Of a stretch of 64,000 nt of DNA, positions 16,853 through 25,666 are shown piece after piece. This DNA comes from Xanthomonas sp. DAR 34887 (GTDB lineage Bacteria > Pseudomonadota > Gammaproteobacteria > Xanthomonadales > Xanthomonadaceae), in NCBI RefSeq assembly GCF_041245805.1, contig NZ_CP162490.1, forward strand, positions 3,759,001 through 3,823,000, in the 5' to 3' direction. Below the pieces are notes generated by a model, which saw only the letters and a program-made list of their open reading frames with translations, was not told where the DNA came from and made no database searches. Each line of letters begins with the position of its first letter. Within the stretch, counting starts at the first letter, position 1. The translations under genes were made by a program, and so were the position numbers.

Positions 16853-19369
16853 CTAGCCTTGCATCGCCTCGGCCAGAAATGGCGCAGTCCGGCTACCGGC
16901 ATGCCGCGCTACCGCCTGCGGCACGCCGGCAACGACCACCTTGCCGCCTTCATCGCCGGCCCCCGGCCCCATATCGATGATCCAGTCGCTGGCCGCGGCC
17001 ACGCGCATGTCGTGCTCGACCGCCACCACCGTATTGCCCGCTTCCACCAGTCCGTGCAGTTGGCGCAGCAGCGTGTCCACGTCGGCCGGGTGCAGGCCGG
17101 TGGTGGGCTCGTCGAGCACGTAGACGGTATCCCGGCGCTGCGCGCGTTGCAGCTCGGTGGCCAGCTTGATGCGCTGCGCCTCGCCGCCGGACAGCTCGGT
17201 GGCCGGCTGGCCCAGCCGCAGATACCCAAGCCCCACCTCGCCCAACACCTGCAGCGGCCGCGCGATCGCCGCATCGTCGGCAAAGAAGTCCGCCGCCTGC
17301 GCCACGGTCATGCGCAACACCTGCGCGATGTTGTGTCCGCGCAATTCGATCTCCAGCGTCTTGGCGTTGTAGCGCGCACCGTGGCAGGTGGGGCACGGCG
17401 CGTATACGCTGGGCATGAACAGCAGTTCCACGCACACCGCACCCTCGCCTTCGCAGGTTTCGCAGCGGCCCTTGGCGACGTTGAACGAAAAACGGCCGGC
17501 GTCGTACTTGCGCTTGCGCGCCGCGGGCGTGGCGGCGAAGCGCTTGCGCACATGGTCGAACAACCCGGTATAGGTGGCCAGGTTCGAGCGCGGCGTGCGG
17601 CCGATCGGTTTCTGGTCCACCTGCACCAGCCGCCGCACGTGCTGCAGGCCATCGGCGATGCGCCCGTCGGTCGCCACCTGCGCACCGCGCTCCAGCGGAT
17701 CCACGCCTTCTTCCGGATCGACGCGCTCCTGACCAAGATGCGCGCCGAGCAATTCCACCAATGCCTGGCTGACCAGCGACGACTTGCCGGAGCCGGACAC
17801 GCCGGTGACCGTGGTGAACACGCCCAGCGGGATGTCCACGTCCAGTGCAGCGACGTTGTTGCGGGTGATGCCGCGCAGCTGCAGCCACGCGCTCGGCGCG
17901 CGCGGTGCGTGCGCGATCGGCGCCTGCTCGGCGAACAGATAACGGCGCGTGGACGAATCGGCGACCTGCGCCAGCCCCGCCGGCGGCCCGCTGTACAACA
18001 CCCGCCCGCCCTGCTCGCCCGCGCCGGGACCGACATCGACGATCCAGTCGGCGTGGCGGATCACGTCGATCTCGTGCTCGACCACGAACAACGAATTGCC
18101 CGCCGCCTTGAGCTGATCCAGCGCCGCCAGCAGCGCCTGCGCATCGGCCGGATGCAGGCCGGCGGACGGCTCGTCCATCACGTAGACCACACCGAACAGC
18201 TGCGAGCGGATCTGCGTAGCCAGGCGCAGCCGCTGCAGTTCGCCCGGCGACAGCGTCGGCGTGCTGCGTTCCAGGGTGAGATAGCCCAGGCCCAGCTCCT
18301 GCAGGATCTGGATGCGCGCCAACAGGTCCTGGGCGATGCGCTGCGCGGCGATGGCCTGTTCGGGATGACGCTTGGCATCGCGCATGCGGCCGTCCGCAGC
18401 CGGGCGCAGCAGTTCGGCCACCTGCGTGAGCGGACGCTGCGACAGCGCACCGATGTCGAGTCCGGCGAAAGTCACCGACAGCGCCTCGCGCCGCAGGCGC
18501 TTGCCGTCGCAGGTCGGGCATGGCGTGCTCAGCAAATACTGCGACACGCGCTTCTTGATCAGCGGGCTCTGCGTGCTGGCGAAGGTGTGCAGCACGTAGC
18601 GGCGCGCGCTGCTGAAGGTGCCCATGTAGGCTGGCTCCTGCTTGCGCCGCAGCGCGCGCTGGGTTTCGGCCAGGGTGAAGCCGGGATACACCGGTACGGT
18701 CGGCTGCTCGTCGGTGTACAGGATCCAGTCGCGGGTCTTCTTCGGCAGCTTCGCCCACGGCACATCGACGTCGTGGCCGAGCGTGGTGAGGATGTCGCGC
18801 AGGTTCTGCCCGTGCCAGGCCGGCGGCCACGCGGCCACTGCGCGCTCGCGGATGCTCAGCGAACGGTCCGGCACCATCGATGCCTCGGTGGCGTCGTAGA
18901 TGCGGCCCAGGCCGTGGCAGGTGGGGCAGGCGCCGGCCGGCGTGTTCGGCGAGAAGCCGTCGGCATAGATGATGTCCTGGCCCGGCGGATAGTCGCCGGC
19001 GCGCGAATACAGCATGCGCAGCGAATTGGAGATGGTGGTGACGCTGCCGACCGAGGAGCGCGTGCTCGGCGCGCCGCGATGCTGCTGCAGCGCCACGGCA
19101 GGCGGCAGGCCTTCGATGGCATCCACATCCGGCACGCCGGCCTGATCGATCAGGCGCCGCGCATAGGGCGAGATCGAATCCAGGTAGCGCCGCTGCGCCT
19201 CGGCAAACAATGTGCCGAAGGCCAACGAGGACTTGCCGGAGCCGGACACGCCGGTGAACACCACCAGCGCATCGCGCGGCAGCGCCACATCCACATCCTT
19301 GAGATTGTGTTCGCGGGCGCCGCGGACGCGGACGAAACCGGAGGCGGAAGAAACGGGCGGCTTGGGCAT
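16853..19369 (-). CDS. Class 2 excinuclease UvrA homologue (UvrA2-like ABC ATPase)
   Basis: An 838-residue protein with two ABC ATPase modules. Walker A GVSGSGKSSL occurs near residue 40 and again as GVSGSGKSSLVSQ. Signature motifs are LSPGELQRL and LSGGEAQRI, with Walker B VYVMDEPSAGLHP and VYVLDEPTTGLHP. Zinc clusters CPTCHGLG, CPTCDGKRL and CETCEGEG are all present. At ~840 residues it is shorter than the ~940-residue housekeeping UvrA and matches class 2, which lacks the UvrB-binding domain and is linked to drug or DNA-damage tolerance. The start MPKPPVSS is chosen over longer arms lacking homology. Confidence 0.9.
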   Translation of the reverse strand: MPKPPVSSASGFVRVRGAREHNLKDVDVALPRDALVVFTGVSGSGKSSLAFGTLFAEAQRRYLDSISPYARRLIDQAGVPDVDAIEGLPPAVALQQHRGAPSTRSSVGSVTTISNSLRMLYSRAGDYPPGQDIIYADGFSPNTPAGACPTCHGLGRIYDATEASMVPDRSLSIRERAVAAWPPAWHGQNLRDILTTLGHDVDVPWAKLPKKTRDWILYTDEQPTVPVYPGFTLAETQRALRRKQEPAYMGTFSSARRYVLHTFASTQSPLIKKRVSQYLLSTPCPTCDGKRLRREALSVTFAGLDIGALSQRPLTQVAELLRPAADGRMRDAKRHPEQAIAAQRIAQDLLARIQILQELGLGYLTLERSTPTLSPGELQRLRLATQIRSQLFGVVYVMDEPSAGLHPADAQALLAALDQLKAAGNSLFVVEHEIDVIRHADWIVDVGPGAGEQGGRVLYSGPPAGLAQVADSSTRRYLFAEQAPIAHAPRAPSAWLQLRGITRNNVAALDVDIPLGVFTTVTGVSGSGKSSLVSQALVELLGAHLGQERVDPEEGVDPLERGAQVATDGRIADGLQHVRRLVQVDQKPIGRTPRSNLATYTGLFDHVRKRFAATPAARKRKYDAGRFSFNVAKGRCETCEGEGAVCVELLFMPSVYAPCPTCHGARYNAKTLEIELRGHNIAQVLRMTVAQAADFFADDAAIARPLQVLGEVGLGYLRLGQPATELSGGEAQRIKLATELQRAQRRDTVYVLDEPTTGLHPADVDTLLRQLHGLVEAGNTVVAVEHDMRVAAASDWIIDMGPGAGDEGGKVVVAGVPQAVARHAGSRTAPFLAEAMQG

Positions 19370-19489
19370 GGCTGCAAAATTGGCGAGACCTTGCGCCAGC
19401 TTAGCGGGTCGGGTGGAGGTGGCCGTGTAGGCTGGCGCAATGGGTACGGCGTCACGTTCCACCATGCACATCTGCCAATGGCCCTGCAC

Positions 19490-19860
19490 TCTTGCAGGAG
19501 CGCTTCGGCCCACCGCTCTTTGAAGCGATTAGGCCCGCCACTTCGCTGGTCGCGGCTGAAGCCGCTCCTACAGGAAAACTTGCGACAAGCCGGCTAGGTG
19601 CACTGTGGGAGGGACTTCAGTCCCGACGCGGTCCACAATCAGCACCCTCACCGCTTCGCTCGTCGCGACTGAAGTCGCTCCCACATGGAGCTTGCGACGA
19701 ACCGGCCGGATGCACTGTAGGAGCGGCTTCAGCCGCGACAGGCAGTCTGGATTGTCGATACATCCCGGTCGGGGCTGAAGCCCCTTCTACAGAAAAAATT
19801 GCGGCAAGCCGGCTGGATGCGCTGTGGGAAGGACTTCAGTCCCCGACGCGGTCAGCAGCC
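19490..19860. repeat. Cluster of inverted repeat arms of both sequence types
   Basis: Several arms follow one another: a ctggtcgcggctgaagccgctcctacagg arm (~19545-19574), a gggagggacttcagtcccgac / cgtcgcgactgaagtcgctcccaca dyad (~19607-19685), a taggagcggcttcagccgcgacagg / ggtcggggctgaagccccttctacag dyad (~19718-19793), and a gtgggaaggacttcagtccccgac arm (~19823-19847). Linkers carry the shared word gcgacaagccggctgg, with variants. The arms are partly diverged from each other. Confidence 0.8.
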
Positions 19861-19872
19861 ACGCTCCTGCCG

Positions 19873-20178
19873 CTACACATAACGCGGAATCGGCCCCAGC
19901 TGCGGCGTCTGATCCGGCAGCTCCACTTCGGTCTCGTCCACATAGCACCAGCCCCAGCCTTCCGGCGGGTCGTAGCCCTCGATGATCGGGTGCGCGGTCT
20001 TGTGAAAATGCTTGGTGGCATGGCGATTGGGCGAATCGTCGCAACACCCGACATGGCCGCAGCTGCGGCACAGCCGCAAGTGCACCCAGGGGCTGCCGAT
20101 CTTCAGGCACTCCTCGCAGCCGCGCGCGCTGGGCGTGACCTCGGCGATGGTGGACAGATGGGAACACTTGGCGGTCAT
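19873..20178 (-). CDS. UBP-type zinc finger protein
   Basis: A 101-residue protein made almost only of a ZnF-UBP domain: CSHL, GCEECLKIGSPWVHLRLCRSCGHVGCCDDSPNRHATKHFHKTAHPII, then GWGWCYVDE. The Cys/His spacing matches the ubiquitin-binding zinc finger of deubiquitinases, which also occurs as stand-alone bacterial proteins of unknown role. Its ATG overlaps the stop of the upstream reductase fusion (ATGA), so both are co-translated, and the pair is likely one functional unit. Confidence 0.9.
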   Translation of the reverse strand: MTAKCSHLSTIAEVTPSARGCEECLKIGSPWVHLRLCRSCGHVGCCDDSPNRHATKHFHKTAHPIIEGYDPPEGWGWCYVDETEVELPDQTPQLGPIPRYV

Positions 20179-21884
20179 GGGCTGGCCCTCTCGACAATGG
20201 CCGGCGCGGCACTGCGCCGCGCCAGGAACTGATGGATCTGCGCGACCACCGCCGCGCCCTCGCCGACCGCCGCCGCCACGCGCTTGACCGAACCGGCGCG
20301 CACGTCGCCGATCGCGAACACGCCCGGCCGGTCGGTCTCCAACGGCAGCGCCGGCACCTGCCCAAGTGCAGGCTCGGCACCGGTGACGACGAAGCCGGCA
20401 TGGTCCAGCTGCACGCAACCGTCCACCCAGGCGCTGTTGGGATCGGCGCCGACGAACAGGAACAGGTGATGCAGGTTGCAGCGATGCGTCGCCCCACTGG
20501 CACGATCGCGAAATTCCGCGCTCGCCAGGCGCTGCGCATCGTCGCCCTGCAGCGATACCACTTCGGTGCCGGTATGCAGCTCCACGTTCGGCAACGCGGC
20601 GATGCGCTCGATCAGATAGCGCGACATCGACGCCTCCAGCCCGGCGCCGCGCACGATCAGGTGCAGCCGCTTCACCTTCGGCGCCAGGAACACCACCGCC
20701 TGCCCCGCGGAATTGCCGCCGCCGACCAAGGCCACTTCCTCGCCCTCGCACAGCCGCGCCTCCACCGGCGAGGCCCAGTACGACACGCCGTTGCCCTCGA
20801 ACGCGGCCAGGTTGGCGATGTCCGGACGCCGATAGCGCGCGCCCGACGCGATCACCACCGTGCGCGCCTGCACGCGCAGGCCATCGCGCATCTGCAGCTG
20901 CAGCGGCGCCGCGCTGCAGTCCTCGGCGGTGGCCGCATCGCAATGCAATTGCGCCACTTCCAGCGGCAACGCCAGCTCGGCGCCGAACTTCAGCGCCTGG
21001 TTGTACGCGCGCCCGGCCAGCGCCTGCCCGGAGATGCCGGTGGGAAAGCCCAGATAGTTCTCGATCCGCGCCGACGCGCCGGCCTGGCCGCCGATCGCGC
21101 GCTGATCCAGCACCAGCACCGACAGCCCTTCGGACGCCGCATACACCGCGGTCGCCAGGCCGGCCGGGCCGGCGCCGACGATCGCCACGTCGTAGCGCTT
21201 GTCGGGGTCCAGCTCCGGCGTCATGCCCAGGCAATGCGCGGCCTCGGCATCGCTGGGGCGGCGCAGCACCTTGCCGCTGGGGCAGACCATCAGCGGCAGT
21301 TCGTCGTGATGAATGCCCAGACGCTCGACCAGCGCGCGGCCCTCGTCGTCGTTGGCCGCATCCAGGAAGGTGTTGGGATAGCCGTTGCGGGTCAGGAAGC
21401 CCTGCAAGCGCGTCAGCCGCGCCTCGCCCGGCTCGCCGATCAGCACCGAGCCGGCGGTGTCGCCTTCGATCAGCCCGACCCGGCGCAGGATCAACGCGCG
21501 CATCACGATCTCGCCGACATCCGCCGAACTGATCATCAGCGAGCGCAGATGCGCCGCATCGAACGGCACCGCCACGCAGCCCTCGGCCCCGGCGCGTCCG
21601 CCGGCCAGCGAGGCGCGGCCGGCCAACTGGCTGACCTCGCCGCTGAACTGCCCGGCGCCGTGCTCGGTGACCGGCTTCTCGTGGCCCAGCCCGTCGCGGC
21701 GCACCACCGCGATCGTGCCCTTCAGCACCAGCCACACCGGCGCCGGATGGTCGCCGACGGCGAACACTTCTTCGCCCGGCGCGAACGTGCGCGGCGCGCC
21801 GCTGGCGAAACGGCGCGCGGTCTCCACCTGCGCCGGCTCGAGCACCGGAAACATCTGATGGCGACGGGTATCGGCCAGGCTCAT
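20175..21884 (-). CDS. Cyclic-nucleotide-binding domain fused to thioredoxin-reductase-like FAD oxidoreductase
   Basis: A 569-residue fusion. Residues ~15-150 form a cNMP-binding beta-roll (FAPGEEVFAVGDHPAPVWLVLKG). About 155-215 is a thioredoxin/glutaredoxin-like linker (FLTRNGYPNTFLDAANDDEGRALVERLGI). From ~225 a TrxR-like flavoprotein carries VAIVGAGPAGLATAVYAA, GGQAGASARIENYLGFP, VALVGGGNSAGQAVVFL and the FAD-site FAIGDVRAGSVKR. The position of the TrxR redox CxxC reads SYWASPVEA, so the classic disulfide is absent. The start MSLADT has AAGG six bases upstream. It is coupled to the ZnF-UBP gene by a 4-base overlap. Confidence 0.9.
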   Translation of the reverse strand: MSLADTRRHQMFPVLEPAQVETARRFASGAPRTFAPGEEVFAVGDHPAPVWLVLKGTIAVVRRDGLGHEKPVTEHGAGQFSGEVSQLAGRASLAGGRAGAEGCVAVPFDAAHLRSLMISSADVGEIVMRALILRRVGLIEGDTAGSVLIGEPGEARLTRLQGFLTRNGYPNTFLDAANDDEGRALVERLGIHHDELPLMVCPSGKVLRRPSDAEAAHCLGMTPELDPDKRYDVAIVGAGPAGLATAVYAASEGLSVLVLDQRAIGGQAGASARIENYLGFPTGISGQALAGRAYNQALKFGAELALPLEVAQLHCDAATAEDCSAAPLQLQMRDGLRVQARTVVIASGARYRRPDIANLAAFEGNGVSYWASPVEARLCEGEEVALVGGGNSAGQAVVFLAPKVKRLHLIVRGAGLEASMSRYLIERIAALPNVELHTGTEVVSLQGDDAQRLASAEFRDRASGATHRCNLHHLFLFVGADPNSAWVDGCVQLDHAGFVVTGAEPALGQVPALPLETDRPGVFAIGDVRAGSVKRVAAAVGEGAAVVAQIHQFLARRSAAPAIVERASP

Positions 21885-21960
21885 CGGCATCCTTGTAGGT
21901 AACGGGCGACAACCCGCACAGCATGCGATGCGTGCGCGCCGCGGGCAATCACCCATTCTG

Positions 21961-22040
21961 GGAGGGCCCTCCCCTTCTCCCACCAGGAGAGGGGCCGGGG
22001 TGAGGGTACGGGCGCAGCCTCGCGTTCTCAGTGAATGCGG
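21961..22040. repeat. Partial copy of the ~140-bp cccctctccc repeat
   Basis: The segment cccctccccttctcccaccaggagaggggccggggtgagggtacgggcgcagcctcgcgttctcagtg is a shortened, diverged copy of the unit found in the 22747-23480 array. The rest of the 330-base gap (21885-22215) shows no further recognisable element apart from CAGGGAACGCTC before the next start. Confidence 0.75.
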
Positions 22041-22215
22041 CCGTCTTCGTCGCGGCAAAGCCGCCCTGCATCGCCGCCACGTACACGCAGGTATGGTCCG
22101 CACCACGCACCGCAGCCATCGTGCCGGCGCTCTTGTGTTCGACCGGCAACACCCCATCCAGTGGTTGCTGGCAATGCCGATGCCACCCGTCCCACTTCTT
22201 TCTCAGGGAACGCTC

Positions 22216-22746
22216 ATGTCCGTCTCGATGTACCGCCTTACCGTCCCGGTGTTCCTGCGCGGCCTGGACGTGCTGCACCGCTATGTCGATCTCGCCGAGC
22301 GCCATGCGCAGGACAAGGGCCTGGATCCGCAAAGCCTGGTCGACGCACGCCTGGCCCCGGACATGTTCGCCTTCGCCGGCCAGATCCAGCGCGCCTCGGA
22401 TACCGCGAAGAACACCATCGGCCGCCTCAGCGACATCGTGCCGCCGAAGATGGCGGACGACGAAACCACCCTGGCGCAGCTGCGCGAACGCATCGCCGCG
22501 ACGCAGCGCTTCCTGCACAGCGTGGATGCTTCTGCCCTGGATGCTGCACAGGACCGCGCGGTCTCGCTGAGCGCCGGCAAATTGAAGGCCGACTTCACCG
22601 GCAGCGACTACCTGCTGACCTTCGCCCTGCCGAACTTCTTCTTCCATGTCGCCACCGCGCACGCGATCCTGCGCCAGCAAGGCGTGCCCGTGGGCAAGCT
22701 CGACTACCTGGGGTCGTTCGACACGGCAGAAACCGAGAACGCTTAA
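22216..22746 (+). CDS. DUF1993 domain-containing protein
   Basis: A 176-residue protein starting MSVSMYRLTVPVFLRGLDVLHRYVD, the typical DUF1993 start. Also typical are DMFAFAGQIQRASDTAKNT and the C-terminal ALPNFFFHVATAHAILRQQGVPVGKLDYLG. The family adopts a DinB-like four-helix bundle in many members; the function is unknown. The preceding AGGGAACGCTC gives a plausible ribosome site. It ends directly at the edge of a repeat array. Confidence 0.9.
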   Translation: MSVSMYRLTVPVFLRGLDVLHRYVDLAERHAQDKGLDPQSLVDARLAPDMFAFAGQIQRASDTAKNTIGRLSDIVPPKMADDETTLAQLRERIAATQRFLHSVDASALDAAQDRAVSLSAGKLKADFTGSDYLLTFALPNFFFHVATAHAILRQQGVPVGKLDYLGSFDTAETENA

Positions 22747-23480
22747 AGCCCCTCTCCCCTCGGGAGAGGGGTTGGGGTGAGGGCCGGCGCGAAGCGACTC
22801 GCTGATCAAAACACACGAAGCTGCGCCCGCACCCTCATCCGCCCCTGCGGGGCACCTTCTCCCACCGGGAAAAAGGGAACAGCCTAAGCCCCTCTCCCCT
22901 CGGGAGAGGGGTTGGGGTGAGGGTCGGGCGCGAAGCGACTCGCGGAGTTCGAGCGCACGAGGCTGCGCCCGTACCCTCATCCGCCCTGCGGGGCACCGTC
23001 TCCCACTGGGAGAAGGGAACAGCCGTAGCCCCTCTCCCCTCGGGAGAGGGGTTGGGGTGAGGGTACGGCGCGAAGCGACTCGCGGAGTTCGAGCGCACGA
23101 GGCTGCACCCGCACCCTCATCCGCCCTGCGGGGCACCTTCTCCCGATGGGAGAAGGGAACAGCCTAAGCCCCTCTCCCTCGGGAGAGGGGTTGGGGTGAG
23201 GGTCGGGCGCGAAGCGACTCGCGGAGTTCGGGTGCACGAGGCTGCGTCCGTACCCTCATCCGCCCCTGCGGGGCACCTTCTCCCACTGGGAGAAGGGAAC
23301 AGCCGTAGCCCCTCTCCCACCGGGAGAGGGGTTGGGGTGAGGGTACGGCGCGAAAGCGACTCGCTGATCCAAACGCACGAGGCTGCGCCCGCACCCTCAT
23401 CCGCCCCTGCGGGGCACCTTTTCCCACTGGGAGAGGGGTTGGGGTGAGGGTCCGGCGCGAAAGCGACCCGCAGACCCAAC
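22747..23480. repeat. Tandem array of five to six copies of a ~140-bp repeat
   Basis: Copies start at about 22749, 22887, 23028, 23168 and 23308, with a shortened sixth near 23424; the period is 138-141 bases. Each unit contains gcccctctcccctcgggaga, ggggttggggtgagggt, gcgcgaagcgactcgcggag, cacgaggctgcgcccg, accctcatccgcccctgcgg, ggcaccttctcccactggga and agaagggaacagcc. Copies differ by small substitutions and single-base indels. Open frames in it are repeat artefacts. Confidence 0.92.
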
Positions 23481-23533
23481 CTCACAAATCCGCACCTGTC
23501 AGCGTCGAAGACGGCACCTGTCGCCCCAGGCGA

Positions 23534-24184
23534 CTACGCCAACAAAGGCACCGCAAGCCCACCCGCATCGTCCGCAGCAAACGCCTCACCCGCCAACGCA
23601 TGCATCCGCGCCACCGCCGCCGCGAACGGCCGCAGCACCGCCACGCCGCGTTCGGCGAACACCGCGTGCAGCGCGGCGTAGTACCACAACGTCCCCTCGC
23701 GGCCGGCAGTGAAACGTTCGAACACCTCGATGCCCACCCGCGGATCTTCCAGATCCGCGACGATGCTGCGCGCGTTGTAAAGCTTGTCGCAGGCCGACAC
23801 CAACAGCACCGCATCCGGCGCCTCGCGCAGATGCGCCAGATACGCCTGCTTGCGGGTGCGCCAGTGGCGGCGCCGGGCCGGCACGTCTTCGTGCGCCGCC
23901 TTGCGCTCGGCGCTGGCGTCGGTGCAGCCCATCACGATCGCCGCCACCGCATCGCCGAACTGCGCACGGATCACCGCCTCGTGGCCGGCGCCGCAGTCCT
24001 CGACCACGTCGTGCAGCAACGCCGCGATCGCCTGGTCTTCATTGCCGCCGGCCTCCAGCACCAGCGTCGAGACCCCCAGCACATGGCTGAAATACGGCAC
24101 CGTGCCGCCCTTGCGGAACTGGCCGGCGTGGGCGATGCGCGCATAGTCCACGGCACGCGCATAGAGTTCGGTGAGAGCGGTCAT
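23534..24184 (-). CDS. HD-domain hydrolase of the RelA/SpoT-MESH1 type
   Basis: A 216-residue protein. HD-family landmarks of the SpoT hydrolase domain are visible: ARIAHAGQFRKGGTVPYFSHVLG (His34), the HD pair in ALLHDVVED (H58-D59, with E62-D63), and SACDKLYNARSIVADL. There is no synthetase or regulatory domain, so the length fits small alarmone hydrolases that remove pyrophosphate from (p)ppGpp or related nucleotides. The substrate could also be another nucleotide. It reads toward a repeat array and is 65 bases from the AlkB-like gene on the same strand. Confidence 0.85.
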   Translation of the reverse strand: MTALTELYARAVDYARIAHAGQFRKGGTVPYFSHVLGVSTLVLEAGGNEDQAIAALLHDVVEDCGAGHEAVIRAQFGDAVAAIVMGCTDASAERKAAHEDVPARRRHWRTRKQAYLAHLREAPDAVLLVSACDKLYNARSIVADLEDPRVGIEVFERFTAGREGTLWYYAALHAVFAERGVAVLRPFAAAVARMHALAGEAFAADDAGGLAVPLLA

Positions 24185-24249
24185 GCGGTCTTCCTGACGG
24201 AGCAGACCCCATTATTGCGGAATCCACGCGCCGTCGCGGCAGCAACGGT

Positions 24250-24834
24250 TCAGCCCGACGGCGGCCGCACCCGGAATACCACGCTCATCCGCGGCGCCAC
24301 CGGCCTGGCGGTCTTGGGAATGCCGTGCTCGTGGGTGAGCTGCGAGGCGTGGCTCATCGCCAGCAGACTGCCCGGCGCCAGTTCCACGCCGATGGTGCGC
24401 CGATCGCCGGCCTTGGCGCGGATGTTCATGCGCCGCGGCGCGCCCAGCGACACCAGCGCGATCGGATGCGGGGCAACCAACGTATGCAGCTTGTCGTTGT
24501 GCATCGCCACGCTGTCGCGGCCGTCGCGGTACAGGTTCAGGCCCACATCGGTGTACGGCGCCGGCACCCGCGCCTGCACCGCCGCGTGCAGTTCGCGCAG
24601 CGGCAGGTCATCGGGCAACGACTGCAGCCGGTACGAGGCCAGCAGCCGCGGCACGTCCACCACTTGGTCGTACATCGGCCGGCGCAGGCTCTGCCAGCGC
24701 GCGCCATCGCGCAGCGCCTCGAACCACGCCTGCGCCAGCGCCGGATCGAGCAGCTGCGGCCAATAGCGGATACCGCCCTCGGCATCGGGCACCAGGCAAT
24801 GCGGGGCGGCGTCGGAGTGGGCGAACAGATCCAT
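24250..24834 (-). CDS. AlkB-like alpha-ketoglutarate-dependent dioxygenase
   Basis: A 194-residue Fe(II)/2-oxoglutarate dioxygenase. The iron ligands are H112-x-D114 in SVAMHNDKLH and a distal His in LTHEHGIPKT (about 168-170). The 2-oxoglutarate-binding Arg pair is in PRMSVVFRVR (R182 and R188). The N-YRDG-D element just before HxD matches the nucleotide-recognition region of AlkB/ALKBH2-3-like enzymes, which repair 1-methyladenine and 3-methylcytosine. The start MDLFAHSD is preceded by AAGATGGG. It may form an operon with the HD hydrolase downstream. Confidence 0.9.
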   Translation of the reverse strand: MDLFAHSDAAPHCLVPDAEGGIRYWPQLLDPALAQAWFEALRDGARWQSLRRPMYDQVVDVPRLLASYRLQSLPDDLPLRELHAAVQARVPAPYTDVGLNLYRDGRDSVAMHNDKLHTLVAPHPIALVSLGAPRRMNIRAKAGDRRTIGVELAPGSLLAMSHASQLTHEHGIPKTARPVAPRMSVVFRVRPPSG

Positions 24835-25018
24835 GGGCACAAGATGGGGACGCGGCAGAGAAGGCGCCATCCCAGCATCTGAACGGATCAGCGGCTGCGA
24901 CGCGGCGAAATGTCGCAGCTCACGATGGGGAATTCTTACTTTTCGCCCGCGCTGCGTTAACGTTCCGCTTGGGAGCATGCAAAATGTCCCGACACCACAC
25001 CACAGGCGATACGCACGC

Positions 25019-25324
25019 ATGACAGCAGCGCGCAGGACGACGGAAAGCATGACCACAGCAGCCGCCACGCCCCTCCACAGCGCCCACGGCGCCGACGCCT
25101 CCGGCAACAACGGCGTCCAGGCGCCCGCCGAGGCGCTTCGCCCACGCCGCGCATCGACCAATCGCAGCGAGGTGTTCCAGTCGCCCCTGTCCGCAGGCGG
25201 TGCCGACAGCGACCTGCGCCGCCGCGAGCGCGCGCAATTGGCGACCAGGGTGGCCGCGGTCGGCACGATTGCCGCCGTGGCCGCGGTTGCCGCCCTGATC
25301 GCCTGGCGGCGCGCGCGGCGCTAG
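25019..25324 (+). CDS. Hypothetical small protein with C-terminal membrane anchor
   Basis: A 101-residue protein. The first ~75 residues are polar and probably disordered (MTAARRTTESM, NRSEVFQSPLSAGGADSDLRRRER). A single hydrophobic segment, VAAVGTIAAVAAVAALIAW, lies at the end and is followed by RRARR, so it is tail-anchored with a basic cytoplasmic stop. An alternative start is the ATG at 25049. No family is recognised. It is divergent from the AlkB-like gene with ~185 bases between. Confidence 0.5.
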   Translation: MTAARRTTESMTTAAATPLHSAHGADASGNNGVQAPAEALRPRRASTNRSEVFQSPLSAGGADSDLRRRERAQLATRVAAVGTIAAVAAVAALIAWRRARR

Positions 25325-25666
25325 CCGATTGCGACGCCGGCGTTGCGGCTGCGTCGTAACCGCGGCAGGGCGTCGGATGTCGCCGTAATCGCCTGGCGGC
25401 GCAGCCGCCGCTAGATCGCAATGCGTGCGGCAAGGTCGTCGCGCGGTGCAAATCGACATTCTCGTAGTGCGGCGCGCAAGCTTGCCGTCGCGTAGCGTGC
25501 GCCTTTGCGCGGCTATCGCGCCATCGCGATCGCCCTTCACGCTCCCTGTCCATTTCGTTCACCCGACCGCATCCGCACGGTTTTCATACTGGGACATCGC
25601 TGGCCCTGCCGGGTGCGTCCACCCCGGCACCGCGCCTGTCTTTCCCCCATCGCAAGGAGACCTTGC
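25325..25666. other. Intergenic region carrying a copy of the preceding gene's 3' end
   Basis: The last codons of the upstream gene (atcgcctggcggcgcgcgcg, gcgctag, 25299-25324) reappear as atcgcctggcggcgcagccg, ccgctag (about 25389-25414), in the same orientation. The rest of the gap contains only the ribosome site CGCAAGGAGACCTTGC before the next start. Confidence 0.6.

Noticed and set aside
16454..19597. A 1047-residue open frame on the plus strand
   Set aside because: It is the antisense shadow of the uvrA-like gene: Arg/Gln/His-rich, without domains, while the minus strand encodes perfect ABC motifs.
22747..23480. A possible CRISPR array
   Set aside because: The whole ~140-base unit is conserved, including the parts that would be spacers; no cas genes are nearby.
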